Shown here one piece after another: positions 35,141-44,019 of a stretch of DNA of 64,000 bases. The notes beneath the pieces were generated by a model. The model worked only from the letters and a program-made list of their open reading frames with translations. It was not told where the DNA came from and did no database searches. Position numbers and translations under genes: made by a program. Source of the DNA: Microvirga ossetica (GTDB lineage Bacteria > Pseudomonadota > Alphaproteobacteria > Rhizobiales > Beijerinckiaceae). Where the stretch lies: contig NZ_CP016620.1 in the NCBI RefSeq assembly GCF_002741015.1, positions 496,001 to 560,000 on the forward strand, in the 5' to 3' direction. The number at the start of each line of letters is the position of its first letter. Within the stretch, counting starts at the first letter, position 1.

Positions 35141-37048
35141 TTACTTGCCGGGCCCTTGCTGCTCGCCCCGAGTCCCAAACATTTTCTGATAGCGCGGATG
35201 GATGCGGACAGCGTCCAGGTCCGAGTCTTTCTCAAGCCACTTCATCAACTCGGGGGAGAGTTGTGGAATGACCTTCTCCAGATGATCCATCGCCTCGTCG
35301 AGCTCGCCCAGGAGTGAATAAACACAAGCGACGTTGTAATGGGCTATGTTCTCACCCGGATCGATCGCGAGGGCGCGGGCGGCCCATTCCTTGGCACGGT
35401 CGCGTTCGCCGAGATGCGCCAGTGCGACGGCACCCCGATGAGCGGGACCGGAGCTTTCCGGATGCAGCTCGAGCACACGTTCGGCTCGTTCAAGGCCGAT
35501 CTTTGCCCATCTCATCTGGTCTACCGGCCGGTCCAGCGCACGATAGATGCCGAACAGATGATTTGGCGACCGGTAATCGTCGGGCCGTATCTCGGCAGCG
35601 CGCTCGAACAGATTGGCGGCCGCCGCAAGATCGCCTTGCGTATTCAGAAGTAGGGCATAAAAGAAATTCGCGTCGTACAGACTGGGATCAAGCGCAAGAG
35701 CCCGCTCGAACTCGGCAACGGCCTCCTCGTGGCGTCCGTGTTGATACAGGACCAGTCCTTGGGCAGCGTGGGCCTCAGCCAGATCGGGATCGAGCGCCAG
35801 GGCCTTGGCGCTCATCTCAAGAATGTCATCTAGGGAGACCTCAGCAGCATGCCACGCGTGTAGGGCCGAATCGCAATTGGCGATCCCTGCATAGGCGCGG
35901 GCATAGCGTGGATCGAGCTCCACAGCCTTGGAAAACATCCGTCGCGCCAGCAGCAGGTACGACTTCGTCCACTCATGAAAGAATTGCCGGCCCCTGAGAT
36001 AATAGGAATATGCCTCGATGTTTTCGGTTGGGACCGAAGAGATTGCTGCTTGCTCTTCGGGTAGAAGCTTCACTTTGAGCTGCTCGACGATTGCCTGCGT
36101 GATCTCGTCCTGTATCGCGAAAATGTCCGTGAGGTCGCGGTCGTAGCGCTCGGCCCACAGAAGCGCCCCGGTGGAGCCCTCTATAAGCTGACCGGCAATG
36201 CGAACACGCGATCCCGCCTTGCGGACGCTTCCCTCCATGATGTACCGGACGTCACGTTCCCGCGCTACCTGTTGCGCCGTGATCGACTTGCCCTTGTAGG
36301 TGAACACGGTATTGCGGTCGATGACGAGCAGACCGGAGATCTTCGACAGGTCGATGATGATATCCTCGGTAATGCCATCCGAAAAATACTCCTGCTCTGC
36401 ATCTCCACTCATGTTGGCGAAGGGAAGCACCGCAATCGACAGCCTCTGCATCGTTTGTGGGGCAACAGCCGTGGTGCCTTTCGGGCGGGCGGAGGAAGTG
36501 CCGGTTAGCACGTTGTAGACGCGAACGGCTTGCTCGATGTTCTTGAGTGGTTGCTCGCCCAAATCTTCAAAGGTGACGTCGAGCCGGCTACCGACGTGAT
36601 CACGAACGGAGCCGGACACCGCGATCCCGCCAGGCGCGGCGATCCCTTCGAGCCGCGCCGCCACGTTCACCCCATCGCCAAAGATATCGCCATCTTGGAC
36701 GATGACGTCTCCGAGATGGACACCGATCCGGAGTTCGATCCAGCGATCCCGCGGAACGTCTTCATTCCTTTGACGCATGCCGCGCTGGATTTCAGCCGCG
36801 CAGGCGACGGCATTCACCACACTCGGGAACTCCACCAGCATGCCGTCCCCTGTGAGCTTGACAATGCGCCCCTGGTGCTCGGTGATCCTGGGCTCGATCA
36901 ACGCGGTCTGGTGCGCCCTGAGCTCGGTGAGCGTGCCGGTCTCGTCTGCCCCAATGAGGCGGCTGTAGCCCACAACGTCGGCGGCAAGAATGGCGATCAG
37001 GCGACGTTCCACATTGTCCCCCGGACGATCGGTCTGCGGGTCAATCAC
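35141..37048 (-). CDS. Class III adenylate cyclase with TPR region (1)
   Basis: A 635-residue protein. Residues 12-190 form a class III cyclase domain: LIAILAADVVGYSRLIGADE (metal Asp), GRIVKLTGDGMLVEFPSVVN (second metal Asp) and GDGVNVAARLEGIAAPGGIA (Asn and Arg transition-state residues). Then come a FlgO/TolB-like segment (LSIAVLPFANMSGDAEQEYF, WAERYDRDLTDIFAIQDEIT) and 5-6 TPR repeats (for example DPDLAEAHAAQGLVLYQHGR). This architecture is common in rhizobia, where such genes exist in many copies. It makes cAMP in the cytoplasm; the signal is unknown. The GTG at 37048 is chosen because the cyclase domain begins directly after it; a TTG at 37105 is in frame. Confidence 0.9.
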   Translation of the reverse strand: MIDPQTDRPGDNVERRLIAILAADVVGYSRLIGADETGTLTELRAHQTALIEPRITEHQGRIVKLTGDGMLVEFPSVVNAVACAAEIQRGMRQRNEDVPRDRWIELRIGVHLGDVIVQDGDIFGDGVNVAARLEGIAAPGGIAVSGSVRDHVGSRLDVTFEDLGEQPLKNIEQAVRVYNVLTGTSSARPKGTTAVAPQTMQRLSIAVLPFANMSGDAEQEYFSDGITEDIIIDLSKISGLLVIDRNTVFTYKGKSITAQQVARERDVRYIMEGSVRKAGSRVRIAGQLIEGSTGALLWAERYDRDLTDIFAIQDEITQAIVEQLKVKLLPEEQAAISSVPTENIEAYSYYLRGRQFFHEWTKSYLLLARRMFSKAVELDPRYARAYAGIANCDSALHAWHAAEVSLDDILEMSAKALALDPDLAEAHAAQGLVLYQHGRHEEAVAEFERALALDPSLYDANFFYALLLNTQGDLAAAANLFERAAEIRPDDYRSPNHLFGIYRALDRPVDQMRWAKIGLERAERVLELHPESSGPAHRGAVALAHLGERDRAKEWAARALAIDPGENIAHYNVACVYSLLGELDEAMDHLEKVIPQLSPELMKWLEKDSDLDAVRIHPRYQKMFGTRGEQQGPGK

Positions 37049-37189
37049 TGAACATACTCGTTTCCTGCAGGCCCGTCGCCCTCGGAGATGAGCTATTCCA
37101 GCCAAGGTGATCCAGCCAAGCCTCGAGATGGGCGGTTACTACCTTTGATTGTTCAGTGGATCGTCCGCTTTGAAAAAGTTCCGAATGGC

Positions 37190-37255
37190 TACTTCTGGCA
37201 CGGGGCCGACCTTAGCCGTATTTCCGCAAGAGCAGAGTGAGGCGGACCTTAACAA
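37190..37255 (+). repeat. Dispersed repeat, copy 2
   Basis: TTCTGGCACGGGGCCGACCTTAG, then CCGTATTTCCGCAAGAG and GGCGGACCTTAAC. It shares TGGCACGGGGCCGACCTTAG and TTCCGCAA with the copy at 33440 and lies between the divergent cyclase genes. Confidence 0.55.
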
Positions 37256-37402
37256 GGCAACGCTTAGAGACCGTCCCTGACCCGGAGCGGTCACCGGGTG
37301 TGTGGCGTCTGCGAGCCTCCAGACTGCCACCATGCGAGCTCTGGACGAAGCGTCCCAATCAAAGCACCATTATCCCTCGACGGCCTTCATCATGGTGGTG
37401 GG

Positions 37403-39160
37403 ATGACCAATCCAGCCGATGCAAAGGTACAGAGGCGTCTCGCGGCGATCCTTGCGGCTGACGTTGTGGGCTTTTCGGCCCTAATGAGCCAGGACGAGGA
37501 AGGCACCCTCGCGAGGATCAAGAGCCTGCGCCGGGAGCTTATCGAGCCGATGGTCCATGCCCATTATGGCCGCGTGGTCAAAACGACCGGTGATGGCTTC
37601 TTGGTTGAATTCTCCAGCCCTGTAGAAGCTGTAAGCTGTGCCGTTGAGGTTCAGGAGGCTCTTGTGGCCAAGACTTCTCAGGAAACCTCCCAGGCTGTCC
37701 ACCTCCGCATTGGCATCAATCTTGGCGATATCATCATTGAGCCGGACGGTGATATCTATGGGGATGGGGTGAATGTCGCGGCTCGTCTGGAACAGATCGC
37801 AGAACCTGGAGGCATTTGGATTTCGGGAAAGGTCTACGAGGAGGTGCGCGGCAAGCTGCCATACCACTTTGACGACAAAGGCGAACAGTGGGTCAAGAAC
37901 ATCGGGAGACCCGTGAGAGTATACGGCATCAGGACTTCGGCATCCCTGACTGCAAGAACGGCCACGTTCACACCTTCGCGCTCAGATAAACCCTCCATTG
38001 CCGTCCTGCCATTCACCAACAGGAGCGGCGATCCCGAACAGGATTACTTTGCCGACGGCATGACAGAGGACCTCATCACGGGGCTATCCCGCCTCCGATG
38101 GCTCAATGTCATCGCCTGTACCTCCTCCTTCAATCACACGGAAGTACGTCAGTTCTCGTTTCCCCCAGGTGCACGATACATCTTAGAGGGAAGTGTACGA
38201 AGATCAGGGGATCGTATCCGTATCAACGGTCAACTGATCGGCGCGGCAACCGGAAAGCACATCTGGGCCGAGCGGTATGATCGGGAGCTAATGGACATCT
38301 TTGCGGTTCAGGACGAGATTACAGAAAATGTCGTGGCCGCCATCGAACCCCACCTGTACATGGAAGAGGGCCTGCGTGCGGCAAATCAAGTCCCCGAAAG
38401 CATTGGCGTTTGGGGATTGGTTGTTCAAGCCATTGGGCTCATCAACAGAGTTGGGCGTCACGAGAACGAGCAGGCACGTACTTTGCTCGAACGCGCGATT
38501 ATGATGGAGCCTACCTATGCCAAGGCACATGCTGTCTTAAGTTGGGCCGTATGGTGGGCATCGTACAATTACTGGCTTCCTGATGAACAGCAAGGCCGAG
38601 AACAGGCACAACATCACGCCGAGGAAGCTCTTGCTCTCGATCCGAGCGAGCCTTGGGCACATATGGTGTTTGGACTTTGCCTCAGTACGGCCGGGCAACA
38701 TGACCGTGCGCAGCAGGAGCTTGAAATTGCGCTTGGAGTGAACCCAAGCTTTGCACTGGCACACAGCGTATATGGCTGGACGTTGACGCGAGCTGGCAAG
38801 TTCGAAGTCGCGGTAGCCGAAACAGCGAAAGCCCTGCGGATGAGCCCTTCTGACAGTTTCACCAGTTTGTATGAGTTTGTTCACGGTGTCTCTCTTATGG
38901 CTGCTCAGCGCCACTATGAGGCTCTTCCATACCTCCGCAAGGCCCTGGTAGCTTTTCCGGATTTCCCGACCCACCATTCCATGCTGATTGCCTGCTGCGG
39001 TCATCTCGGTCTTCTTGACGAGGCGAAGGCGGCATTGGCCCGCCGGAATAATCTTGGGCCACCGCTAACAGTAGATCTGGCGCGTTCCTACATGCGCAAG
39101 TTCGCGTTCTGCTCTGTAGTCACGGAAGGCTTGAGCAAGGCGGGTGTTCCAGAGCATTAG
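37403..39160 (+). CDS. Class III adenylate cyclase with TPR region (2)
   Basis: A 585-residue paralogue of the divergent neighbour. Cyclase domain: LAAILAADVVGFSALMSQDE, GRVVKTTGDGFLVEFSSPVE, GDGVNVAARLEQIAEPGGIW, keeping both metal Asp residues and the Asn/Arg pair. It is followed by the same FlgO/TolB-like segment (PSIAVLPFTNRSGDPEQDYF; WAERYDRELMDIFAVQDEIT) and a shorter set of TPR repeats. The ATG at 37403 (weak GGTGGGATG upstream) is supported by the domain start. It is divergent from the first cyclase, with 354 bp between starts containing a dispersed repeat, so the promoters may be co-controlled. Confidence 0.9.
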   Translation: MTNPADAKVQRRLAAILAADVVGFSALMSQDEEGTLARIKSLRRELIEPMVHAHYGRVVKTTGDGFLVEFSSPVEAVSCAVEVQEALVAKTSQETSQAVHLRIGINLGDIIIEPDGDIYGDGVNVAARLEQIAEPGGIWISGKVYEEVRGKLPYHFDDKGEQWVKNIGRPVRVYGIRTSASLTARTATFTPSRSDKPSIAVLPFTNRSGDPEQDYFADGMTEDLITGLSRLRWLNVIACTSSFNHTEVRQFSFPPGARYILEGSVRRSGDRIRINGQLIGAATGKHIWAERYDRELMDIFAVQDEITENVVAAIEPHLYMEEGLRAANQVPESIGVWGLVVQAIGLINRVGRHENEQARTLLERAIMMEPTYAKAHAVLSWAVWWASYNYWLPDEQQGREQAQHHAEEALALDPSEPWAHMVFGLCLSTAGQHDRAQQELEIALGVNPSFALAHSVYGWTLTRAGKFEVAVAETAKALRMSPSDSFTSLYEFVHGVSLMAAQRHYEALPYLRKALVAFPDFPTHHSMLIACCGHLGLLDEAKAALARRNNLGPPLTVDLARSYMRKFAFCSVVTEGLSKAGVPEH

Positions 39161-39172
39161 AACGCATCGGAC

Positions 39173-39355
39173 ACGCGACAGGAGCACTGGGACAAGGTCT
39201 TCACGACCAAGGCCGACGAGGCGATCAGTTGGGATCATCCTATATCGGAAACTCGCTACGCCCGATCCGAGCTGCAATCTTCCTAAGGATAGGAGATCGG
39301 CGACGTCGAGGCAGGGGCCACGCGCCTGCCCGATGCCCTTAAGGAGGAAGTATTG
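39173..39355 (+). pseudogene. SAM-methyltransferase N-terminal remnant
   Basis: One frame reads TRQEHWDKVFTTKADEAISW, DHPISETRYARSELQSS, stop, G, stop, then EIGDVEAGATRLPDALKEE. R-Q-x-H-W-x-x-V-[YF]-T-T-K is the N-terminus of a class I methyltransferase family, and I-x-D-V-x-x-G-A-[ST]-R-L is the SAM-binding motif I. Two in-frame stops (39284-39286 and 39290-39292) and the lack of a downstream half mean the gene is dead. The remnant directly follows the second cyclase. Confidence 0.65.
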
Positions 39356-39459
39356 AGTAGCGGATCAGGGTTACGTCTGCTCCTGGTCCCACAAACAGAC
39401 TTCCGAGAAATCCGCCTGTGAACATGGAATGTCGCTTGAAGACCGAGCTCAGGATGGTT

Positions 39460-39678
39460 TCATCCTGCACTGGATGGTGAGACTGGCTCCCCATCTTCGG
39501 TGACGACCTCGAAACAGTACTGTTCGAACGCGCCGAGCAGGAGCAGGTCCGAGACAAAGAGGCCGGCGCTGAGGCGCGCGAACTCATGTGCTGCGGCATC
39601 ATTGGGACATTCATGGCCGGCATCGTCACGGGCGACCATTCGGGGGCCAAGCATGAGATGGAAGTAGTAGCGGGGCAT
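39460..39678 (-). CDS. DUF6894-family small protein
   Basis: A 72-residue protein starting MPRYYFHLMLGPRMVARDDA, followed by GHECPNDAAAHEFARLSAGL. The M-P-R-Y-[FY]-F-H-L start, the D-x-x-G-x-E/x-x-D-D-A-A middle are hallmarks of DUF6894, a family abundant and paralogous in Methylobacteriaceae and Bradyrhizobiaceae. Function unknown. It lies 48 bp from the stop of the PLP decarboxylase gene on the same strand, so it may be on the same transcript. Confidence 0.85.
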   Translation of the reverse strand: MPRYYFHLMLGPRMVARDDAGHECPNDAAAHEFARLSAGLFVSDLLLLGAFEQYCFEVVTEDGEPVSPSSAG

Positions 39679-39725
39679 CTGTCACTCCTCATCCCGCCGA
39701 CATGACCGATAATGTGAAGCCCCCC

Positions 39726-41297
39726 TCAAACCCTGTCGGCAGCGTCGAGCCGCTCGCATGCGTCTTCCAGGATCTGCCACACGCGTGCGACATGCGCCTC
39801 GGTGGTGCGGATATTGCCGACGGCAAGACGCATGGTGAAGCGGCCGTTGAGCTTCGTGTGCGAGAGGAACGCCTCGCCGGACGCATTGACGGCATGCATG
39901 ATCTGCTCGTTCAGGTGGTCGAGACGCGCGGCGCGCTCGTCGGCTGTCTCGCCATCGCGCGTCGAGCAGGCGCGGAAGCAAACCAGGCTCAGGGGAACGG
40001 GAGCGAGCAACTCCCAGCCAGGCGCGGCCGCGACCCACTTGGCGAACAGACGTGCGAGGCGGCAGTGCTCGCGGATGCGCGCGGCGAGACCGTCGTGGCC
40101 GAAATAGCGCAGGACCATCCAGAACTTGAGGCCCCGAAAGCGGCGCCCGAGCTGGATGCCGTACTCGGAGTGGTTGCGGACGGCAGCACGCCCGTGGTCG
40201 AGCGTGCGCAGGTATTCGGGCACGAGCGAGAAGGCACGGTGGAGCATGTCCATCCGCCGCGTGTAGAGGGCGGAGAGATCAAAGGGGACGAAAAGCCATT
40301 TGACCGGGTTGAGGACAAGTGAGTCAGCGCGTTCGCAGCCTGCGAGGATGTGTCGTAGTTCCGGGACAACCGCAGCCGAGCCGGCGTAGGCCGCATCGAC
40401 GTGCAACCAGAGCCCTTCGCGCTCGCACAGGTCGGCGATGGCCGGAACGGGATCGATGCTCGAGGTCGAGGTCGTGCCGACGGTGGCGACGACGCAGAAG
40501 GGGAGATGGCCGGCGGCCCTGTCTTCCTCGATGGCGCGCCCCAGCGCGGCGGCATCCATGCGGAATTCGGCGTCGGTGGGAATCTTGCGCAAGGACCGCT
40601 GGCCCAGGCCGAGCGTGATGGCGCATTTTTCGACCGACGAGTGGGCCTGCTCGGAGGCGTAGAGGCGCAGCAGCGGCAGGCCCGTGCGTCCGCTCATGCC
40701 GTCCTCGCGCACGCGCAAATCGAGCCCCTCGCGCGCGGCCGCGATGGCGTGGAGGGTCGACATCGAGGCCGTGTCGTAGATCATCCCCGAGAACGCCTCG
40801 GGCAGGCCAATCATCTGGCGCAGCCATGACAGGGCCACATCTTCGAGTTCCTGCGCGGCGGGGGCGGCGCGCCAGAGCAGCGCGTTGCCGTTGAAGGCGG
40901 CCGCGAGCATCTCGCCGAAAATGCCGGGTGCCGAGGTGGAGCAGGCGAAGTAGGCGAAGAAGCCCGGATGCCTCCACTGCGTCAGGGCCGGGACGACCAG
41001 GCGGTCGACGTCCGCGAGGATCCTGTCCATCAGCTCACCGGCTTCGGGTGGCGCGGCGGGGAGCTTCGCGATGAGTTCGCCCGGCTCGACCTGGGCGAGG
41101 ACGGGGAGTTCGTCGACGCGCTCGAAGTACTCGGCGATCCAGTCGACGAGCGAACGGCCATAGCGTCGGAATTCGTCGGGGCTCATGTCGCCGAACGGCG
41201 GCGCGAACCCGTCCGCGCCCGTCCCGCCTGGGGCTCCTTGGGTCGTCGCGCTCGGCATGACGTCCAGCGGCTGGTCCTGGCGGTCGTCCTGGGGCAT
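39726..41297 (-). CDS. PLP-dependent aromatic-amino-acid-type decarboxylase
   Basis: A 523-residue group II decarboxylase. Signatures are MSPDEFRRYGRSLVDWIAEY at the N-terminus, WRHPGFFAYFACSTSAPGIF, CVVATVGTTSTSSIDPVPAI, LWLHVDAAYAGSAAVVPELR (Asp binding the PLP ring) and SLVLNPVKWLFVPFDLSALY, where the Lys forms the Schiff base (N-P-H-K-W in most relatives, here N-P-V-K-W). The family includes tryptophan, tyrosine and DOPA decarboxylases and some aldehyde synthases. Substrate cannot be told from sequence. The ATG at 41297 is favoured; upstream in-frame sequence is low-complexity and shadow-like. Confidence 0.88.
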   Translation of the reverse strand: MPQDDRQDQPLDVMPSATTQGAPGGTGADGFAPPFGDMSPDEFRRYGRSLVDWIAEYFERVDELPVLAQVEPGELIAKLPAAPPEAGELMDRILADVDRLVVPALTQWRHPGFFAYFACSTSAPGIFGEMLAAAFNGNALLWRAAPAAQELEDVALSWLRQMIGLPEAFSGMIYDTASMSTLHAIAAAREGLDLRVREDGMSGRTGLPLLRLYASEQAHSSVEKCAITLGLGQRSLRKIPTDAEFRMDAAALGRAIEEDRAAGHLPFCVVATVGTTSTSSIDPVPAIADLCEREGLWLHVDAAYAGSAAVVPELRHILAGCERADSLVLNPVKWLFVPFDLSALYTRRMDMLHRAFSLVPEYLRTLDHGRAAVRNHSEYGIQLGRRFRGLKFWMVLRYFGHDGLAARIREHCRLARLFAKWVAAAPGWELLAPVPLSLVCFRACSTRDGETADERAARLDHLNEQIMHAVNASGEAFLSHTKLNGRFTMRLAVGNIRTTEAHVARVWQILEDACERLDAADRV

Positions 41298-41575
41298 CGC
41301 CGCGCCTCCATCATGGCCGCGCGGCGGGAAGCGCCGGACGGCGGGCAAGAGGAAGAACGCCCGCAGGATAGTCGAAAACAGCGCGGCGGGCAAAAGCGGC
41401 GACTGGTCGTCGCAGTTCCATCGGGCCGATGTCGGGGCCAGGGGGCCGCCTTCGCGCGGCCAGGGGGGCGACGGCACGCGCTGATCGTACGAGCCTCATT
41501 GCCCTATTCGATGCCGACTCTATTTGCCGATGGCACGGGAAGCTGTCGGGACGCAGGTTCAACGGAAATGACACC

Positions 41576-42022
41576 ATGAGCATCTTCAGCAGGATCAAGG
41601 ACGCCATCTTCGGATCCGCGGCGGCGCAAGAGGCCCCTCAGGCAGCATCTGCCGCGGCACCACCCGCGCAGGGGTCTGCCGCAGCTCCTGCCCCCGCGGG
41701 GGCGGCGACCGCACCCGCGAGCCAGGCGACTGCGTCCTCGCCAGCCCCGAACGCACCGATGTCCCAGGTCGACGTCGAGGCGGTGCTGACGGGGCTCGCC
41801 GCGAAGAAGGGGCAGAAGCTCGACTGGCGCAAGTCGATCGTCGACCTGATGAAGCTGCTCGACCTCGACAGCAGCCTCGAGGCGCGCAAGGAACTCGCGA
41901 AGGAGCTGAACTATACCGGCGACACCTCCGACTCCGCTGCCATGAACGTCTGGCTGCACAAGCAGGTCATGGCCAAGCTCGCGGCGAGTGGCGGCAAGGT
42001 GCCCGAAGATCTGAGGACATAA
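41576..42022 (+). CDS. DUF3597-family protein
   Basis: A 148-residue protein: MSIFSRIKDAIFGSAAA, a 45-residue Ala/Pro linker, then a conserved C-terminal domain VDVEAVLTGLAAKKGQKLDW, RKSIVDLMKLLDLDSSLEAR, KELAKELNYTGDTSDSAAMN, WLHKQVMAKLAASGG. This is the DUF3597 fold, which resembles LysM-associated small helical domains. Function unknown. It is divergent from the PLP decarboxylase gene with about 280 bp between starts. Confidence 0.88.
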   Translation: MSIFSRIKDAIFGSAAAQEAPQAASAAAPPAQGSAAAPAPAGAATAPASQATASSPAPNAPMSQVDVEAVLTGLAAKKGQKLDWRKSIVDLMKLLDLDSSLEARKELAKELNYTGDTSDSAAMNVWLHKQVMAKLAASGGKVPEDLRT

Positions 42023-42354
42023 GGGCACGGCCGAATTCGCCTCGGTGACGAGGCTTCGGACCATCGCTCTCCGGCGGGCGCCTATTCCGGAGCGGGAGTA
42101 TGCGGCACCATGCCGACGGGATTGAGCCGAACGCCAGCCATGGATCGAGGCCAAGACCGTTCTTGATCCCCTGGTGCATTTCTCCATTGTCGAACATCGC
42201 TGGCAGCACTCCCCGGAGCAAAGAGCCTGGTCCGCTTCTGCCCTTGAACGCCGACGTTCGTTGAGCGGCCGGAACGTGAGAGACTGCCCCTGAACCGACC
42301 TCGCGTAGCCCTTTCTTTTTGGTTCAGACTATCGAGAGCAGAGGAAAGCCTAGT
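42023..42354. other. Interval without recognisable gene
   Basis: About 330 bp between the DUF3597 stop and the ISNCY left end. Open frames here are short or antisense shadows. I see no hairpin terminator, RNA gene or repeat beyond the IS boundary. Confidence 0.5.
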
Positions 42355-44019
42355 CTAGTTTCCGTCCACAAACGGCAAACGTTTGATTTCATTACGTGAA
42401 TCATATCTTTGCGCGAGCAAGGCCCGGCGGTTTCAGGTATCTTGGATCATGCCACTGAGTCCAAAGCCCTGCCACCGCCGGAGCCGACAATGCGCCAAGA
42501 ACGCACCGTCCAAGCCAGCATATTCGATCTTTTCGCCACGCACGAGATCGGCTGCGAGTTGAAGGCGATGTCGCAATGGCTGGATGAGCATTGCGATCTG
42601 TTTGCCGTGGTGGCGCGAGACCTGTGTCGGGGCGGCATCAAGGCGACCGGACGGCAAGGTCTGCCAGCCGAAGCCGTATTGCGCTGCGCGATCCTCAAGC
42701 AGTACCGGCAACTGAGCTACCAGGAGCTGGCCTTCCACCTCGAGGACTCCGCTTCATTTCGCGCCTTTGCCCGACTGCCGTGGTCGTGGAGCCCGCAGAA
42801 GTCGGTGCTGCAGAAGACGATCAGCGCGATCCGGCCCGAGACCTGGGAGCAGATCAATCGGGCCCTGCTGTCGGTCGCTCGGCAGGCGAAGCTCGAAGAC
42901 GGTGCGGCGGTTCGGCTGGACAGCACGGTGACCTCGGCGCTCATGCACGAGCCGAGCGACAGCAGCCTGCTGTGGGATGCTGTGCGGATCATGGTGCGCC
43001 TTCTGAAGCGGGCCGATTCCTTGGTCGGCGGCGCCGGCTCATGGCGCAATCATTGCCGCGCAGCCAAGAAGCGCGCTCACAAGATCCAGTTCACGCGCGG
43101 TCGACCCAATCGGGTCCGGCTCTACCGCGAGCTGATCGCCATCACGCGCGCGACCTTGGCCGATCTGGAGCAGGCGAGCGAGCGTTTGGCCGTGGCAAGC
43201 ACGCCGCTCATCGCCCTGTGGCAGGTCCAGGTTCGTCACTATCGGGCGTTGGTCGAACGCATCATCAGGCAGAGCGAGCGGCGGGTGTTGGCCGGCGAGC
43301 CGGTCCCCGCCGACGAGAAGGTGGTGAGCCTGTTCGAAGAGCATGCTGATATCATCGTCAAAGGCAGTCGCGACACTGAGTATGGTCACAAACTCAACCT
43401 GACCACCGGCAGGAGTGGCATGATCCTCGATCTGGTGATCGAAGCCGGCAACCCGGCCGACAGCGACCGCTTGCTGCCGATGCTGGCGCGCCACGTCGCC
43501 TTCTATGGCCAAGCGCCGCGGCAGGCGGCAGCCGATGGCGGCTTCGCCACGCGCAACAACCTGGCCACAGCGAAGGCGTGGGGCGTCTGCGACATGGCCT
43601 TCCACAAGAAAGCCGGCCTCAGGATCGAGGACATGGTCAGAAGCAAGTGGGTTTATCGCAAGCTGCGCAACTTCCGCGCCGGCATCGAAGCCGGCATCTC
43701 ATGCCTCAAACGCGCCTACGGCTTGGCGCGTTGTACCTGGCGCGGCCTCGATCATTTCAAGGCTTATGTCTGGTCCTCGGTCGTGGCCTATAACCTCGTT
43801 CTCTTCACCCGCCTCAAAGCGACCTGAACCGAGCAGGCATCGCGATTGCGTCACGCCGGCCACAGTCGGCCCTCGGGACGTGCGCCTAACCGCGCCCACG
43901 ACACCATTTTTGTCGACACTCAGCGCTCTTCACCCTGCCTATCCTCGTCAAAGCCGCTCAAACTCGGCACAACCTATTGTAAATGCTCCGAAATGCGCAC
44001 GTTTATGGACGGAAACTAG
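42355..44019 (+). mobile_element. ISNCY-type insertion sequence, complete
   Basis: Ends CTAGTTTCCGTCCACAAACG (42355) and, reverse complement, CTAGTTTCCGTCCATAAACG (ending 44019): one mismatch in 20. CTAG is at both borders and may be a 4-bp target duplication (element 42359-44015) or the tip of the inverted repeat. It carries one transposase gene. The right end lies directly against the 3' end of the hypothetical gene at 44020. Confidence 0.85.
42490..43827 (+). CDS. ISNCY-family transposase
   Basis: A 445-residue transposase: QERTVQASIFDLFATHEIGC, then LRCAILKQYRQLSYQELAFH, SPQKSVLQKTISAIRPETWE, VRLDSTVTSALMHEPSDSSL (Asp), GHKLNLTTGRSGMILDLVIE, RQAAADGGFATRNNLATAK (Asp) and RNFRAGIEAGISCLKRAYGL (Glu). 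This matches the ISNCY (ISDol1-like) group. The frame is uninterrupted. The ATG at 42490 is chosen as it begins the conserved region. Confidence 0.92.
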   Translation: MRQERTVQASIFDLFATHEIGCELKAMSQWLDEHCDLFAVVARDLCRGGIKATGRQGLPAEAVLRCAILKQYRQLSYQELAFHLEDSASFRAFARLPWSWSPQKSVLQKTISAIRPETWEQINRALLSVARQAKLEDGAAVRLDSTVTSALMHEPSDSSLLWDAVRIMVRLLKRADSLVGGAGSWRNHCRAAKKRAHKIQFTRGRPNRVRLYRELIAITRATLADLEQASERLAVASTPLIALWQVQVRHYRALVERIIRQSERRVLAGEPVPADEKVVSLFEEHADIIVKGSRDTEYGHKLNLTTGRSGMILDLVIEAGNPADSDRLLPMLARHVAFYGQAPRQAAADGGFATRNNLATAKAWGVCDMAFHKKAGLRIEDMVRSKWVYRKLRNFRAGIEAGISCLKRAYGLARCTWRGLDHFKAYVWSSVVAYNLVLFTRLKAT

